Of a DNA stretch of 64,000 bases, positions 21,609-30,570 are shown in pieces (position 1 is the stretch's first letter; every line of letters starts with the position of its first letter). The position numbers and the translations under genes were made by a program. The notes below the pieces were generated by a model that saw only the letters and a program-made list of their open reading frames with translations, had not been told where the DNA came from and made no database searches. The stretch lies in contig NZ_JACARE010000018.1 in NCBI RefSeq assembly GCF_013386765.1, positions 314,440 to 378,439 on the forward strand, in the 5' to 3' direction. This DNA comes from Pseudomonas yamanorum (GTDB taxonomy: Bacteria; Pseudomonadota; Gammaproteobacteria; Pseudomonadales; Pseudomonadaceae).

Positions 21609-23297
21609 ATGGATAGTTATCTTGAGGGATTTAGGGTGCATGTTAAGTCGATCAAACTCATCAATTTCAAAAAATTCCGGGACGATCATCTCGAATTCAA
21701 CGATGACGTGAATATTTTTGTTGGCGACAACAATGCCGGCAAAAGTACGATTCTCGAAGCGCTTGAGATCGTGCTTAACTTTAGTCACCGTGGTCGCCCC
21801 TTCAGTGGCGAGTTTTCTCCTGATCTATTTAACCAAGAAGCAGTCACGCAGTTTTTGGATACCGATCTAAGCGCCCAGCATCTGCCCAAGCTAATCATTG
21901 AGGCCTACATTGAGGGGGTGCCAGAGTACCGAGGTTCGAATAACAGCCACCAAGCCGATGCTCAGGGTGTTTTGGTGCAGGCTTGTTTCGATCCTGCACT
22001 TGCCGAAGTCTATGAACTTCGCCGACAAGCCAAGCCGTCTTTCACAAGCATTCCCGTTGAATTTTACAAGGTCGAATGGCTAGATTTTGGATGGAATCCC
22101 ATAAAGCCAATTGCTAAAAAATTCAAGGCGCTTTACATCGACCCGACTCGAATTCACCCCACGTTAGGCAAGAATCAGTACATTTCCAATATCCTCAATA
22201 CAGCTCTAGAAAAGGAGGAGCTTGTTAAGCTGACGCTCAATTATCGCGAGAACCTTCAAGTATTCAACACCTCAGGCGAGGTGATGGCGGTTAATGCAAA
22301 TCTTGATGCAGGCCATCTGATAACTGATAGCAAGCTGTCTATAGCTGCCAGTACCTTACCCGTGGGATCCATCCAAACCGGCCTGCAGCTTGAGGTAAAT
22401 GATGTTCCCTTTCACTTTATTGGAAAGGGTGAGCAGAGCAATGTGCAGATCAAACTCGCTATCCAGAACAAAGCCCATGACATTGATTTGGTGATGATGG
22501 AGGAACCGGAAAATCATCTGTCACATACCAACCTGAACAAACTTGTGCACTATATTGAAACTCAGCGTCGTTCCAAGCAGCTGTTCCTCACTACGCACAG
22601 CTCCTACGTGCTGAATAAGTTAAGTATCGACAAAATCTGCCTTGTGCAGTCTGGCTACAAGAGGCTACATACTCTAGATCCTGATGTTGTAAAGACGCTG
22701 AAGCGTCTACCTGGATACGACACGCTGCGGGTAGCACTGTCTAGAAAAGTCATCTTGGTTGAGGGGCCTTCTGACGAGCTTGTGCTGAAAAAAATCTACC
22801 TGCGTAAATATCACCATCTTCCGGAGAAAGATGGGATCGACATTATTGTTGTAAGAGGTGTGGGCTTCAAAACCTTTATCGAGGTTGGAAAGGAGATTGG
22901 TACTCGCATTCACGTACTTAGAGACAACGACAAGGACTACTTCCAGAACGTCGTGCCTGCTCAGGCGGAGTACAAGGACTATGCAAACGTAAAAATCTTC
23001 TCGTCAAAAAACGACCTGGAGTTCTCACTAGAACCGGCGATGATATATGCAAATTCAGTTGATCAGGCGTCTCTAGCTGCTTTCGCGAAGGAAATTCTAT
23101 CGGCTCAGACATATAAACTTTATGGGGCCGAGGCTTCCTTGGATGACCGAAGAGAGTTTTTGATCGAGTGGTTCAGAAGTGTGAAGGGCAATGGAAAGGG
23201 AACACGCAAGGTAGACTCAGCTATCCGATTGTTTGATGGCGACCTTGATTTCAAATATCCAGTATTTTTGGATGAGGTGCTCGATTTTGGCGAATGA
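21609..23297 (+). CDS. gajA: Gabija nuclease GajA (OLD-family ATPase-TOPRIM)
   Basis: About 562 residues from ATG 21609 (an in-frame ATG at 21549 adds 20 poorly conserved residues). The N-terminal ABC-type ATPase has Walker A VGDNNAGKST (about residues 38-47), a truncated signature region, and Walker B VMMEEPENHLSH (near 294). The C-terminal TOPRIM nuclease has VILVEGPSDE (near 380) and the DxD motif RDNDKD (near 437). GajA is a DNA endonuclease that is inhibited by nucleotides and released when phage activity depletes them; it assembles with GajB. The next gene is a UvrD-type helicase overlapping by 26 bases, the diagnostic Gabija pair. Confidence 0.88.
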   Translation: MDSYLEGFRVHVKSIKLINFKKFRDDHLEFNDDVNIFVGDNNAGKSTILEALEIVLNFSHRGRPFSGEFSPDLFNQEAVTQFLDTDLSAQHLPKLIIEAYIEGVPEYRGSNNSHQADAQGVLVQACFDPALAEVYELRRQAKPSFTSIPVEFYKVEWLDFGWNPIKPIAKKFKALYIDPTRIHPTLGKNQYISNILNTALEKEELVKLTLNYRENLQVFNTSGEVMAVNANLDAGHLITDSKLSIAASTLPVGSIQTGLQLEVNDVPFHFIGKGEQSNVQIKLAIQNKAHDIDLVMMEEPENHLSHTNLNKLVHYIETQRRSKQLFLTTHSSYVLNKLSIDKICLVQSGYKRLHTLDPDVVKTLKRLPGYDTLRVALSRKVILVEGPSDELVLKKIYLRKYHHLPEKDGIDIIVVRGVGFKTFIEVGKEIGTRIHVLRDNDKDYFQNVVPAQAEYKDYANVKIFSSKNDLEFSLEPAMIYANSVDQASLAAFAKEILSAQTYKLYGAEASLDDRREFLIEWFRSVKGNGKGTRKVDSAIRLFDGDLDFKYPVFLDEVLDFGE

Positions 23298-24477
23298 GCT
23301 ATGGATAGCGGGGGCAGGTTCGGGTAAGACGCATAAGATTATCAGCGATGCCGTGGACATCGTTAAGGCTGGTGGGCGGGTTCTCGTCGTCACCTACACC
23401 ACCAATAATCAAGCAGAATTACGAGCGCGTTTTGTTGAACTCAACGACGGGAAAAACAGTGAGGATTTCGTCGTAAAAGGGCTGTTTTCATTCTACTTGG
23501 AAGACATGATCCGGCCTTACCAGAGCGTGGTTTTCCCAAGTCGAATTGCTGCCCATTTCTTCACTGAAAATAACCCCCATCACCTCCCAGGTGTTTTCGT
23601 AAAGGGGAGGCCTGTATACATCAAAGGGAGAGCCGAAAAACTCACTGGAGGGGCGGTCAACCCCCTGCATTATTTGACTCCTTGTAAGACTATGGCTTAT
23701 TCAGGCTACCTCGCTAAACTGGTCGCTCTCGTAGGAAAACGATCCAAAAATGCACCCGCCACTCGGCTATCTAGTATTTATCAAAAGGTTTATTTCGATG
23801 AGGTGCAGGATCTGGTCGGCTGGGACTATGAGGTTATCAAGTCGCTCAATAAGATAATGCCTGATGGGATCTGGTGTGTAGGCGATTTCCGGCAGACGAT
23901 CTACAGCACGACATTTGGGCACAAGGCACCGTTGACGTCTCAAGAAAAGATCGATTATTTCGTTGGTCAGCTGGGTTTCGTGGAAAAGACCATGCCCACC
24001 AATCAGCGATGTATCCAAGAAATTTGCGATCTATCCGATACGATCAATCCTGGGGTTTACGAGAAAACAATCTCTGCAGTGAAAGACGTTCCAGCCGAGA
24101 TGTCTGATCACCTCGGCAGCTTCGTTGTCAGGCAATCTCAAGTTGATGACTACATATCCGCATTTCACCCGAGCGTGCTTCGGTGGAACGCCCGAACGGG
24201 TGCCGGTTACCTGCCGCCAAACCTCGTTTGTTATAATTTCGGTTCTTGCAAAGGACTAGGGTTTGACCGTGTGCTTGTGATCCCTGCGGAAAACCATCTT
24301 AAGTTTTTGGCGGGAGACGGCAAGGCGTTTGATAAGGATAAGACCGGAGAGTCCCGGAACAAGCTCTACGTTGCAATCACCCGTGCTCGCTACAGCTTGG
24401 CATTTTTGGTTGAGGACAAGAAAGTGAATGAGCTGCCGTTTCCCGTGTGGCCGGGTGTAGCCCGAGCAGTCATATGA
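23272..24477 (+). CDS. gajB: Gabija helicase GajB (UvrD-like)
   Basis: About 401 residues from ATG 23272; TTG 23287 is an alternative. Superfamily 1 helicase motifs are in order: Walker A AGAGSGKTHKI (about 13-23), Walker B YFDEVQDL (near 175), VGDFRQTIYSTTFG (motif III), MPTNQRC (motif IV), KGLGFDRVLVIPA (motif V) and YVAITRARYSL (motif VI). GajB binds GajA tetramers and senses DNA ends produced in infection. At 401 residues it is shorter than the roughly 490 of the Bacillus protein, mainly in the accessory subdomains. The start overlaps gajA, so the two are translationally coupled. Confidence 0.87.
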   Translation: MRCSILANELWIAGAGSGKTHKIISDAVDIVKAGGRVLVVTYTTNNQAELRARFVELNDGKNSEDFVVKGLFSFYLEDMIRPYQSVVFPSRIAAHFFTENNPHHLPGVFVKGRPVYIKGRAEKLTGGAVNPLHYLTPCKTMAYSGYLAKLVALVGKRSKNAPATRLSSIYQKVYFDEVQDLVGWDYEVIKSLNKIMPDGIWCVGDFRQTIYSTTFGHKAPLTSQEKIDYFVGQLGFVEKTMPTNQRCIQEICDLSDTINPGVYEKTISAVKDVPAEMSDHLGSFVVRQSQVDDYISAFHPSVLRWNARTGAGYLPPNLVCYNFGSCKGLGFDRVLVIPAENHLKFLAGDGKAFDKDKTGESRNKLYVAITRARYSLAFLVEDKKVNELPFPVWPGVARAVI

Positions 24478-24520
24478 TAATAAAGCCTTATCTCAGATAG
24501 TGATGCGCGGGCCATAGTCA

Positions 24521-24960
24521 TCATGTCGAAGCTTCGGCGTGTCTAGACTGGCTTAATTGAGCAGGGGTCAGAATCAAGTCGAACCTCATGGTTCTGGTCG
24601 GGGCCATTCCCTGCCTTTCAGCATCGGCAAAGAGATCGTCTGCCGTGGTGAGATCAATTGCGCCCATACGGCCCGTAATCTTTAGCGGGTTCAGGATACA
24701 GCGGCCCTTGATCTGGATTCTCGCGATGCCATCTTCCAGCGTCTCTGTAGCGTCGTAACCTGCCTGCCTTGCAGGATGTAGTAACATGCCGAGTCTAGTA
24801 GCAGCTTCGTACTCTGCGACCTCGCCTGTCACGCCCAGCGGCTTGCCGGTCAGGCGATAGAATCTACGCGCGAGCACCTTGGCTTCTTTCAGATCTCTAG
24901 GATTTCATCCTGGATCAGTGCAGCCTGCTGAGGTTCGTTGCCATGACTGAGTTCAGTCAT
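24521..24960 (-). pseudogene. Frameshifted gene for nuclease-like protein (DUF6998-like)
   Basis: Two frames belong together. ATG 24960 overlaps the stop of the upstream DUF3800 gene (ATGACTGA) and encodes 23 residues beginning MTELSHGNEPQQAALIQ, then hits TGA at 24889. The next frame continues DLKEAKVLARRFYRLTGKPLGVTGEV and runs to 24521. One missing base near 24890-24900 would join them into about 145 residues. The C-terminal part has GYDAT followed by ARIQIKGR, the spacing of a PD-(D/E)xK nuclease core. I recall this as a DUF6998-type protein, unchecked. If GTG 24877 is used, a 118-residue protein could still be made. Confidence 0.6.
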
Positions 24961-26122
24961 CTGCAAAAGCCTCGAGCGCAGCGAGCAGCTTGGCTAGCTC
25001 AGCAAGGTTGGCAGTGACGATGTCATATTCTCCTCGACTGCTCAGCCGATACACATCGCGCGCTTTTTTAACGCGGTCGAGAAGAGGGACGACGATGCCG
25101 GATGCCCGCTCTAGGAAGTCGTTGATGTCCGCACGTGTCTGGGGGATTTTGTAACCCTTCGCCGCACTTGTGATGATGACGTCCGCATCGCGGAGTTTGG
25201 CAATGCCACTGGAGCGGACTCTCTGGCCGTTGACCTCTCCCAGTCCGCTATCTTTTAGATGGGCCATGATCTCCGTAGTCAGCACGTAATCCTTGGTGAC
25301 GAATTCGCTCTGGAATCTCAAGAACCTCAAGATGCTTAGCTGCAGTCGCTCATCTTCATCGGGGTGCTTACCAACGCGCTCGCTAAAGCGGTCGGCCTGG
25401 CGGAGAGCTTCTTGGTGTACCTGGTAGTCTGCATACCCAGATTCATCCGTCGGCGGCGGCAGAAGAGACTGGTACTTGGATGGCCACTCAAGCATTCCAA
25501 GAGTCAGGCTGCGGAGGATTTTCTTGTAGGCAAGAACAGCTTCTTCCGAAGCTTTCTCTTCGTAGATCTGAGCGACTGAGCCAGCGAAGAAATCTGCAAC
25601 CTGAACCAAAACGTTGTCCTTACTGGCCATCGTCTGGAAGGCATCCTTATCGCCAAATAGGTCGTCCACGAATCGTTCTGCAACGTAGCTTTTGAGGCTC
25701 TCCTGAAATTCCTGGCCACCATGCTCGTCAACGATCATCTGGAGGTCAGGGTATGCGCGGAACAAGCGTTCATAGAGCAACCCGTTCACGTATTTTATGA
25801 ACGAGGTCTTGATACGGAGGCCGCCGTCTTTGTGAATTCGGGACTTATCAACGACGGTGAAATAGAGCTTGAATGGCAGCTCGGCTAGCTCGTTTAGGAT
25901 CCGGGCGCGGCGATCTGAATCCTTGGGCTTCAGATTGCTAGATTTGATCTCGCCTGTTTGAAAATGCCGCTTGCGGAGCGCTTCAGCTTGGGCATAAGCA
26001 GCCTCCAGGTCTTTCTCTGCCACTAGAATGGAGCACACGATGAAGAAGTCCGAGCTTCCAGCTTTCGACGTATCTAGGTCGGAATTCCCGGACTCATCCA
26101 CGAAGGCATATGTTCTGTCCAT
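24953..26122 (-). CDS. DUF3800 domain protein
   Basis: A 389-residue protein opening with YAFVDESGNSDL, the DUF3800 signature; further conserved acidic residues occur in MIVDEHGG and QVADFFAGSVAQIYE. This set (DES, DEH, D of QVADF) is laid out like a metal-dependent RNase H-like active site, which is inference. The last 170 residues are a separate helical region with a possible winged helix (LTTEIMAHLKDSGLGEVNGQRVRSSGIAKL). The stop overlaps the start of the next gene downstream, so the two form a coupled pair. DUF3800 genes are frequent in mobile and defence regions; activity is unknown. Confidence 0.7.
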   Translation of the reverse strand: MDRTYAFVDESGNSDLDTSKAGSSDFFIVCSILVAEKDLEAAYAQAEALRKRHFQTGEIKSSNLKPKDSDRRARILNELAELPFKLYFTVVDKSRIHKDGGLRIKTSFIKYVNGLLYERLFRAYPDLQMIVDEHGGQEFQESLKSYVAERFVDDLFGDKDAFQTMASKDNVLVQVADFFAGSVAQIYEEKASEEAVLAYKKILRSLTLGMLEWPSKYQSLLPPPTDESGYADYQVHQEALRQADRFSERVGKHPDEDERLQLSILRFLRFQSEFVTKDYVLTTEIMAHLKDSGLGEVNGQRVRSSGIAKLRDADVIITSAAKGYKIPQTRADINDFLERASGIVVPLLDRVKKARDVYRLSSRGEYDIVTANLAELAKLLAALEAFADD

Positions 26123-26183
26123 GAGCTTGCTCCATCAACAACGTACTGAGCGCGGTGGGGCGCCCAATGGCAAGGTGGCGAAC

Positions 26184-26552
26184 TTAGTTCGTCGCAGTGG
26201 TACTGCCTGGAGCGGGGCCTTCGCTGAACGTGTAGTTGATGACCACGTCATTTCGGATCAAGACGTCGAGCGTTTTCTGAGTGCCCGTAGTCGTCACCTT
26301 CATAGTGACCACGTAGCTTTGAGCATGGGCTGAGCCGTTGGTGTAGGTGTAGATCCACTTCTCGTCAGTCTCGCTGACGGCGCTCTTGGCGTAGGGCTCG
26401 CCAAATAGCGACTTCAGTTCTGAAGTGGTGGTTTTGCCTTTGGTGATGCTCGCTACACTGGCTGACGGAAAGTCTCGTCCTGCGGTGTAGTGGGACGTAG
26501 CGCAACCGCCTAGTGCGACACAGATCCCCATTACTGCGATGAGCTTTTTCAT
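26184..26552 (-). CDS. Small BamE/SmpA-like lipoprotein
   Basis: A 122-residue protein with a clear lipoprotein signal (MKKLIAVMGICVALGGC, lipobox LGGC). The mature part contains ASITKGKTTTSELKSLFGEP, the helix-turn pattern of BamE/OmlA-type domains, followed by beta-rich sequence (KWIYTYTNG, YVVTMKVTTTG). The outer-membrane anchoring is predicted; the role in the island is unknown. The ribosome-binding site AAGGAAGGAT sits directly upstream of the ATG. It is flanked by the DUF3800 gene and arsN2, both on the same strand. Confidence 0.7.
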   Translation of the reverse strand: MKKLIAVMGICVALGGCATSHYTAGRDFPSASVASITKGKTTTSELKSLFGEPYAKSAVSETDEKWIYTYTNGSAHAQSYVVTMKVTTTGTQKTLDVLIRNDVVINYTFSEGPAPGSTTATN

Positions 26553-26624
26553 ATCCTTCCTTGATCGTAGAAAGCTCCAAATCTAGCTGGCATCGAGGCT
26601 AAAAGCCATCATCAAGGTGATCAG

Positions 26625-27077
26625 CTACTTTCGTGCATTCGCAGATAAGGCCTTGCACATGTAGCAAGCCGATCCAGGGCAAAGCCCCCTGAACTGCTCC
26701 GTCTGAGAAATCAGAGGCGGCGCAGAATCTCGTTGATTTACTGCATAGCCCTGTTGTTCAAAAAAGCCTGAAGCAGTTGTTGTCAGCAAATGAAATCGAG
26801 CGATTCCCTGCTCGGCGGCTTTCGCTTCAATGATCTTAAGCACCGTGACACCGACCCCTTTCGATCTGTATGTCGAGACTACGACCAGGGAACGCAGCAA
26901 CCCGTCCGTACCATGCGTTTCGAAACCTCCCCATGCGACCGTCTCACTATCCTGTGTGAACTCAAAAAAGGTTCGGCCTGGAAGATCAATATCGTCTGCT
27001 GGAAGGTCAGCAAATTTCAGCGCATCGCGAAAGCGCTGCGACTGCCCTCCGGCTATTTCCGTTGCCTGGATCATCAT
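26625..27077 (-). CDS. arsN2: ArsN2-type GNAT acetyltransferase
   Basis: About 150 residues from ATG 27077, which follows GGAGGTGG; an upstream frame to 27155 would overlap the operator repeats. GNAT features are clear: LLRSLVVVSTYRSKGVGVTVLKIIEAKAAEQGIARFHLLTTTASGFFEQQGY, with the acetyl-CoA loop RSKGVG. The C-terminal FRGLCPGSACYMCKAL with its cysteines is typical of the ArsN2 family found in arsenic islands. ArsN2 is thought to acetylate an arsenic compound or aid resistance; its substrate is less settled than for ArsN1. It is divergent from arsC-arsR and shares their control region. Confidence 0.8.
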   Translation of the reverse strand: MMIQATEIAGGQSQRFRDALKFADLPADDIDLPGRTFFEFTQDSETVAWGGFETHGTDGLLRSLVVVSTYRSKGVGVTVLKIIEAKAAEQGIARFHLLTTTASGFFEQQGYAVNQRDSAPPLISQTEQFRGLCPGSACYMCKALSANARK

Positions 27078-27153
27078 ATCCACCTCCATCCTCTCATCTC
27101 CGTTATGCCGACACGCATGGAACGTTAGGGCACATGCCGAAACAGCAGCCATC

Positions 27154-27201
27154 ATATTCGCTTTACCGGATATTCGCCAAAGCGTATATTCGATTTTCCG
27201 T
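27154..27201. promoter_or_regulatory. Three 16-bp tandem repeats, probable ArsR operator
   Basis: ATATTCG occurs at 27154, 27170 and 27186, exactly 16 bases apart, and each copy is followed by six variable bases and CG. The array lies between the divergent arsN2 and arsC starts. Position suggests an operator for ArsR or overlapping promoters; the binding protein is inferred. Confidence 0.6.
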
Positions 27202-27218
27202 ATGCATCGAGTTCCACC

Positions 27219-27641
27219 ATGAGCCCTGCTATCAAAGTGCTTTTCGTGTGCGTTGCCAACTCAGCCCGCTCCCTGCTTGCAGAGGCTTTGCTGCGGCACA
27301 CCGACCCGCGCTTCGAGGCCTTCAGTGCAGGATCTGAACCGTCTGAGGTTGATCCGCGCACCACTCAGGCATTGGAGGCAGTTGGAGTCGATGCAACGGG
27401 CCTGCGCAGCAAGTCCCTCAGCGAGTTTCAAGCTGATCGATTCGATTACGTAATCACTCTTTGTGATAAATCCGCAAGCGAGTGCCTACCAATGCCCAGT
27501 GCAGGTGAAGTCATTGCCTGGGATTTTCCTGACCCAGTAACTAGCGATGATCCTGGCGCATTTCGCCATACGCTCCACGACATCCACGAGCGCATCAAGC
27601 TCTTCGTTTTGGTCAAGACCAAACACCTGGAGGATCTATGA
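27219..27641 (+). CDS. arsC: Arsenate reductase, LMW-phosphatase family (copy 1)
   Basis: A 140-residue low-molecular-weight phosphatase-fold protein. The P-loop reads FVCVANSARS (CX5R: Cys11 region), and DFPDPVTSDD carries the general-acid aspartate pattern. It reduces arsenate to arsenite for export, using thioredoxin or mycothiol-like thiols depending on the subtype. Its closest layout is the ArsC found next to ArsR in Pseudomonas islands. The stop overlaps the arsR start by four bases (ATGA), so the genes are coupled. It is the first gene of the rightward ars operon. Confidence 0.85.
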   Translation: MSPAIKVLFVCVANSARSLLAEALLRHTDPRFEAFSAGSEPSEVDPRTTQALEAVGVDATGLRSKSLSEFQADRFDYVITLCDKSASECLPMPSAGEVIAWDFPDPVTSDDPGAFRHTLHDIHERIKLFVLVKTKHLEDL

Positions 27642-27994
27642 CAGAACCCATGAACCCCACCACCTTATTCAAGTGCCTGGCGGATGACACCCGAGCAAAA
27701 ATTTCGCTGCTTGTCGTGAGTGAAGGTGAGCTGTGTGTATGCGAGCTAACGGCAGCACTCGACCTGAGTCAGCCTAAGATTTCTCGTCATCTGGCCCTGC
27801 TGCGCTCTGCCGGTTTGCTTTTGGATCGTCGCCAAGGCCAGTGGGTGTATTACCGCCTGAATCCTGATTTACCCGCGTGGGTGACTGCAGTTTTGAAGGA
27901 AGTGGTAGACGCCAATCAGCAATGGCTGGAAACCGAGGCTAAGCGCCTCTGCGGCATGAACGACCGTCCGATCAACCAAACCGTGTGTAGCTGA
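27638..27994 (+). CDS. arsR: Arsenic-responsive repressor ArsR
   Basis: A 118-residue ArsR/SmtB-family repressor. The winged helix contains SEGELCVCELTAALDLSQPKISRHLALLRSAGLL, in which CVC is the type 1 arsenite-binding cysteine pair in the alpha-3 helix, followed by the wing RRQGQWVYYRL. Arsenite binding releases DNA and derepresses the operon. The start overlaps the end of arsC. The likely operator is the 16-bp repeat array upstream of arsC. Confidence 0.93.
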   Translation: MTEPMNPTTLFKCLADDTRAKISLLVVSEGELCVCELTAALDLSQPKISRHLALLRSAGLLLDRRQGQWVYYRLNPDLPAWVTAVLKEVVDANQQWLETEAKRLCGMNDRPINQTVCS

Positions 27995-28018
27995 GTCACG
28001 CCTAACCGGATTAATGAA

Positions 28019-29302
28019 ATGCTGATTGCCGTATTGATCTTTATCGCCACCATCGTCCTTGTCATCTGGCAACCCAAGGGGCTTGGGGTTGGCTGGAGTG
28101 CGATGTTCGGTGCCATCGTGGCGTTGCTGGCAGGTGTCGTTACCCTTGCCGACATACCAGAGGTTTGGCGCATTGTCTGGAATGCCACTGGGACTTTCAT
28201 CGCGGTCATCATCATTAGTCTGCTGCTTGATGAGGCAGGTTTTTTCAAGTGGGCTGCGCTGCATGTGGCCCGATGGGGAGGCGGGAGCACGCGCAAGCTG
28301 TTCGCATTTATCGTCCTGTTGGGCGCAGCGGTGTCGGCCCTGTTCGCCAATGACGGAGCAGCATTGATCCTCACACCCATTGTGATCGCGATGTTGCTGG
28401 CGTTGCGTTTTTCTCCTGCGGCTACGTTGGCATTCGTCATGGCAGCCGGTTTTATCGCTGATACGGCGAGCTTACCGCTGGTGGTTTCCAACCTGGTAAA
28501 CATCGTTTCTGCCGACTACTTCGATATCGGCTTCAACGAATATGCTTCGATCATGGTGCCGGTAAACATCGTCAGCGTGGCGGCGACATTAGCCATGCTG
28601 CTGTGGTTTTTCCGCAAAGATCTACCAAAGACCTATGACCTCAACCAACTGGACAATCCGGACGAGGCGATCCACGACCGGGCCACTTTTGTAGCCGGTT
28701 GGTGGGTGCTGGCACTACTGCTGATCGGCTTCTTTGTCATTGAGCCATTAGGGGTGCCAATCAGCGCCATTGCAGCGGTCTGTGCATTCATTCTTTACGT
28801 CATCGCGGCTCGTGGCCACGCCATCAACACAGGCAAGGTGCTCAAAGAGGCGCCATGGCAGGTGGTGATTTTTTCTTTGGGTATGTACCTGGTTGTTTAT
28901 GGCCTGAAGAACGCCGGCCTGACCGACCACATCGCGCAGTTCCTGAACGTGTTCGCCGGTTATGGCGTTTGGGGCGCGTCCCTTGGTACAGGGCTGCTAA
29001 CAGCGTTGCTGTCTTCGATCATGAACAACATGCCCACCGTTCTGGTAGGCGCCTTATCCATTCATGCCGCTGAAGTCGATGGTGTAGTCCAGCAAGCGAT
29101 GGTTTACGCCAACATCATCGGCTGCGATTTGGGCCCGAAGATCACCCCAATTGGGAGCTTGGCAACTCTGTTGTGGCTGCACGTGCTCGCCCGGAAAAAC
29201 ATAACGATCAGTTGGGGTTATTACTTCAAGACCGGGATCGTGCTGACCGTGCCCATCCTCGTCGCCACATTGTCCGCCCTGGCACTGCGCCTCAGTTTCT
29301 GA
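28019..29302 (+). CDS. arsB: Arsenite efflux permease ArsB
   Basis: A 427-residue inner-membrane antiporter with about 11-12 hydrophobic segments, typical ArsB length. Conserved blocks include [55 protein letters not shown] and [19 protein letters not shown]. It exports arsenite (and antimonite) in exchange for protons. No ArsA ATPase gene is present, so it works as a secondary transporter. It lies 24 bases after arsR in the same operon. Confidence 0.95.
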   Translation: MLIAVLIFIATIVLVIWQPKGLGVGWSAMFGAIVALLAGVVTLADIPEVWRIVWNATGTFIAVIIISLLLDEAGFFKWAALHVARWGGGSTRKLFAFIVLLGAAVSALFANDGAALILTPIVIAMLLALRFSPAATLAFVMAAGFIADTASLPLVVSNLVNIVSADYFDIGFNEYASIMVPVNIVSVAATLAMLLWFFRKDLPKTYDLNQLDNPDEAIHDRATFVAGWWVLALLLIGFFVIEPLGVPISAIAAVCAFILYVIAARGHAINTGKVLKEAPWQVVIFSLGMYLVVYGLKNAGLTDHIAQFLNVFAGYGVWGASLGTGLLTALLSSIMNNMPTVLVGALSIHAAEVDGVVQQAMVYANIIGCDLGPKITPIGSLATLLWLHVLARKNITISWGYYFKTGIVLTVPILVATLSALALRLSF

Positions 29303-29318
29303 ATCAAGGAATCTTCTG

Positions 29319-29789
29319 ATGAAAGTCTTGTTCATGTGCACCCACAACAGCTGCCGCAGCATTCTGTCCGAGGCGCTTTTCAACCACTTGGCGCCCGAGG
29401 GTGTAGAAGCCGTCAGCTCAGGAAGCTTTCCCAGTGGCCGGGTGAATCAACGGGCATTGCAAACGCTGGAGGCGGCGAGTATCTCCACGGCGGGCTTGAG
29501 CAGCAAGGCTTCGGATGCTTTTGAAGGCTCGCCTCCAGACATCGTGATCACTGTCTGTGACCGGGCTGCGGGTGAGGCATGCCCAATCTTCTTCGGGCCC
29601 GCTTTGAAAGCGCATTGGGGGCTGGCCGACCCGTCTGAGGCTAGCGGGTCGGAAGCCGAGATCACCGCAGCGTTTGAAGCCACACTGGCCAAAATTCACG
29701 AGCGCGTGAGCGCATTTCTTGCGCTGCCACTGAAGATCATCAGCGCTGAACAGTTGAAAGCTGAACTGGATCGCATCGGTTCGCTTTAA
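29319..29789 (+). CDS. arsC: Arsenate reductase, LMW-phosphatase family (copy 2)
   Basis: A 156-residue arsenate reductase with P-loop MCTHNSCRS (CX5R, Cys8) and further cysteines in [16 protein letters not shown], which fit the thioredoxin-linked disulfide relay (C-x6-7-C). The acid loop is [10 protein letters not shown]. It is distinct from copy 1 at about the level expected for separate acquisition, not for recent duplication: the N-terminal motifs differ ([14 protein letters not shown] against IKVLFVCVANSARS). It follows arsB by 16 bases and precedes arsH. Confidence 0.9.
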   Translation: MKVLFMCTHNSCRSILSEALFNHLAPEGVEAVSSGSFPSGRVNQRALQTLEAASISTAGLSSKASDAFEGSPPDIVITVCDRAAGEACPIFFGPALKAHWGLADPSEASGSEAEITAAFEATLAKIHERVSAFLALPLKIISAEQLKAELDRIGSL

Positions 29790-29836
29790 AGATCAACCGA
29801 GGCGGTGTCCAACCTGGCGCCGCCGTAGGAGTTTTT

Positions 29837-30550
29837 ATGCAAGACACATTGCCGAACGTACACGCCGACCTGATCGACATTCCGTCGCTGGAGCAACTGT
29901 CGCCTCGCACGCCTTCGCTCCATAAACCTCGCATTCTTCTGCTGTATGGATCAACGCGAGAGCGCTCATTCAGCCGGTTAGTCACGCAAGAGGCGGCACG
30001 CCTGCTGAATGAGTTTGGCGCTGAAACCAAGATCTTTGACCCATCGGGTCTGCCGCTTCCGGATGACGCCGCCGATACACATCCCAAGGTCGCTGAGCTG
30101 CGCGAGCTGATGCAATGGTCTGAGGGGCAGGTGTGGTGCTCCCCTGAGCGTCACGGCTCCATGAGTGCAGTATTCAAAGCCCAAATTGACTGGGTTCCGC
30201 TGGCGATAGGTGCTGTACGACCTACGCAAGGAAAGACCCTTGCAGTGATGCAGGTCTGCGGTGGCTCGCAATCTTTCAACGTGGTTAATCAGCTGCGCGT
30301 ACTGGGCCGATGGATGCGGATGTTCACCATCCCAAACCAATCTTCGGTTGCCAAGGCATTTACCGAGTTCGACGAGGCAGGTCGTATGAAGCCGTCCTCG
30401 TACTACGACCGTCTCGTGGACGTGATGGAAGAGCTGATGAAGTTCACCCTGCTGTTGCGGGATCGCCAGGATTATTTGGTTGATCGGTACTCCGAGCGTA
30501 AAGAGTCCGCCGAAGAGCTTTCCAAACGCGTCAACCAGCGCTCCATCTAA
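29837..30550 (+). CDS. arsH: ArsH NADPH-dependent FMN reductase
   Basis: A 237-residue flavodoxin-like protein. The FMN-binding region is [22 protein letters not shown] (near residues 34-55), and [18 protein letters not shown] and [16 protein letters not shown] are ArsH signatures. ArsH uses NADPH and FMN to oxidise trivalent organoarsenicals such as methylarsenite to the less toxic pentavalent form. With ArsN1, this extends the locus from inorganic arsenic to organic forms. Confidence 0.94.
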   Translation: MQDTLPNVHADLIDIPSLEQLSPRTPSLHKPRILLLYGSTRERSFSRLVTQEAARLLNEFGAETKIFDPSGLPLPDDAADTHPKVAELRELMQWSEGQVWCSPERHGSMSAVFKAQIDWVPLAIGAVRPTQGKTLAVMQVCGGSQSFNVVNQLRVLGRWMRMFTIPNQSSVAKAFTEFDEAGRMKPSSYYDRLVDVMEELMKFTLLLRDRQDYLVDRYSERKESAEELSKRVNQRSI

Positions 30551-30570
30551 CGTCAGTACGAGGAAGCGAT

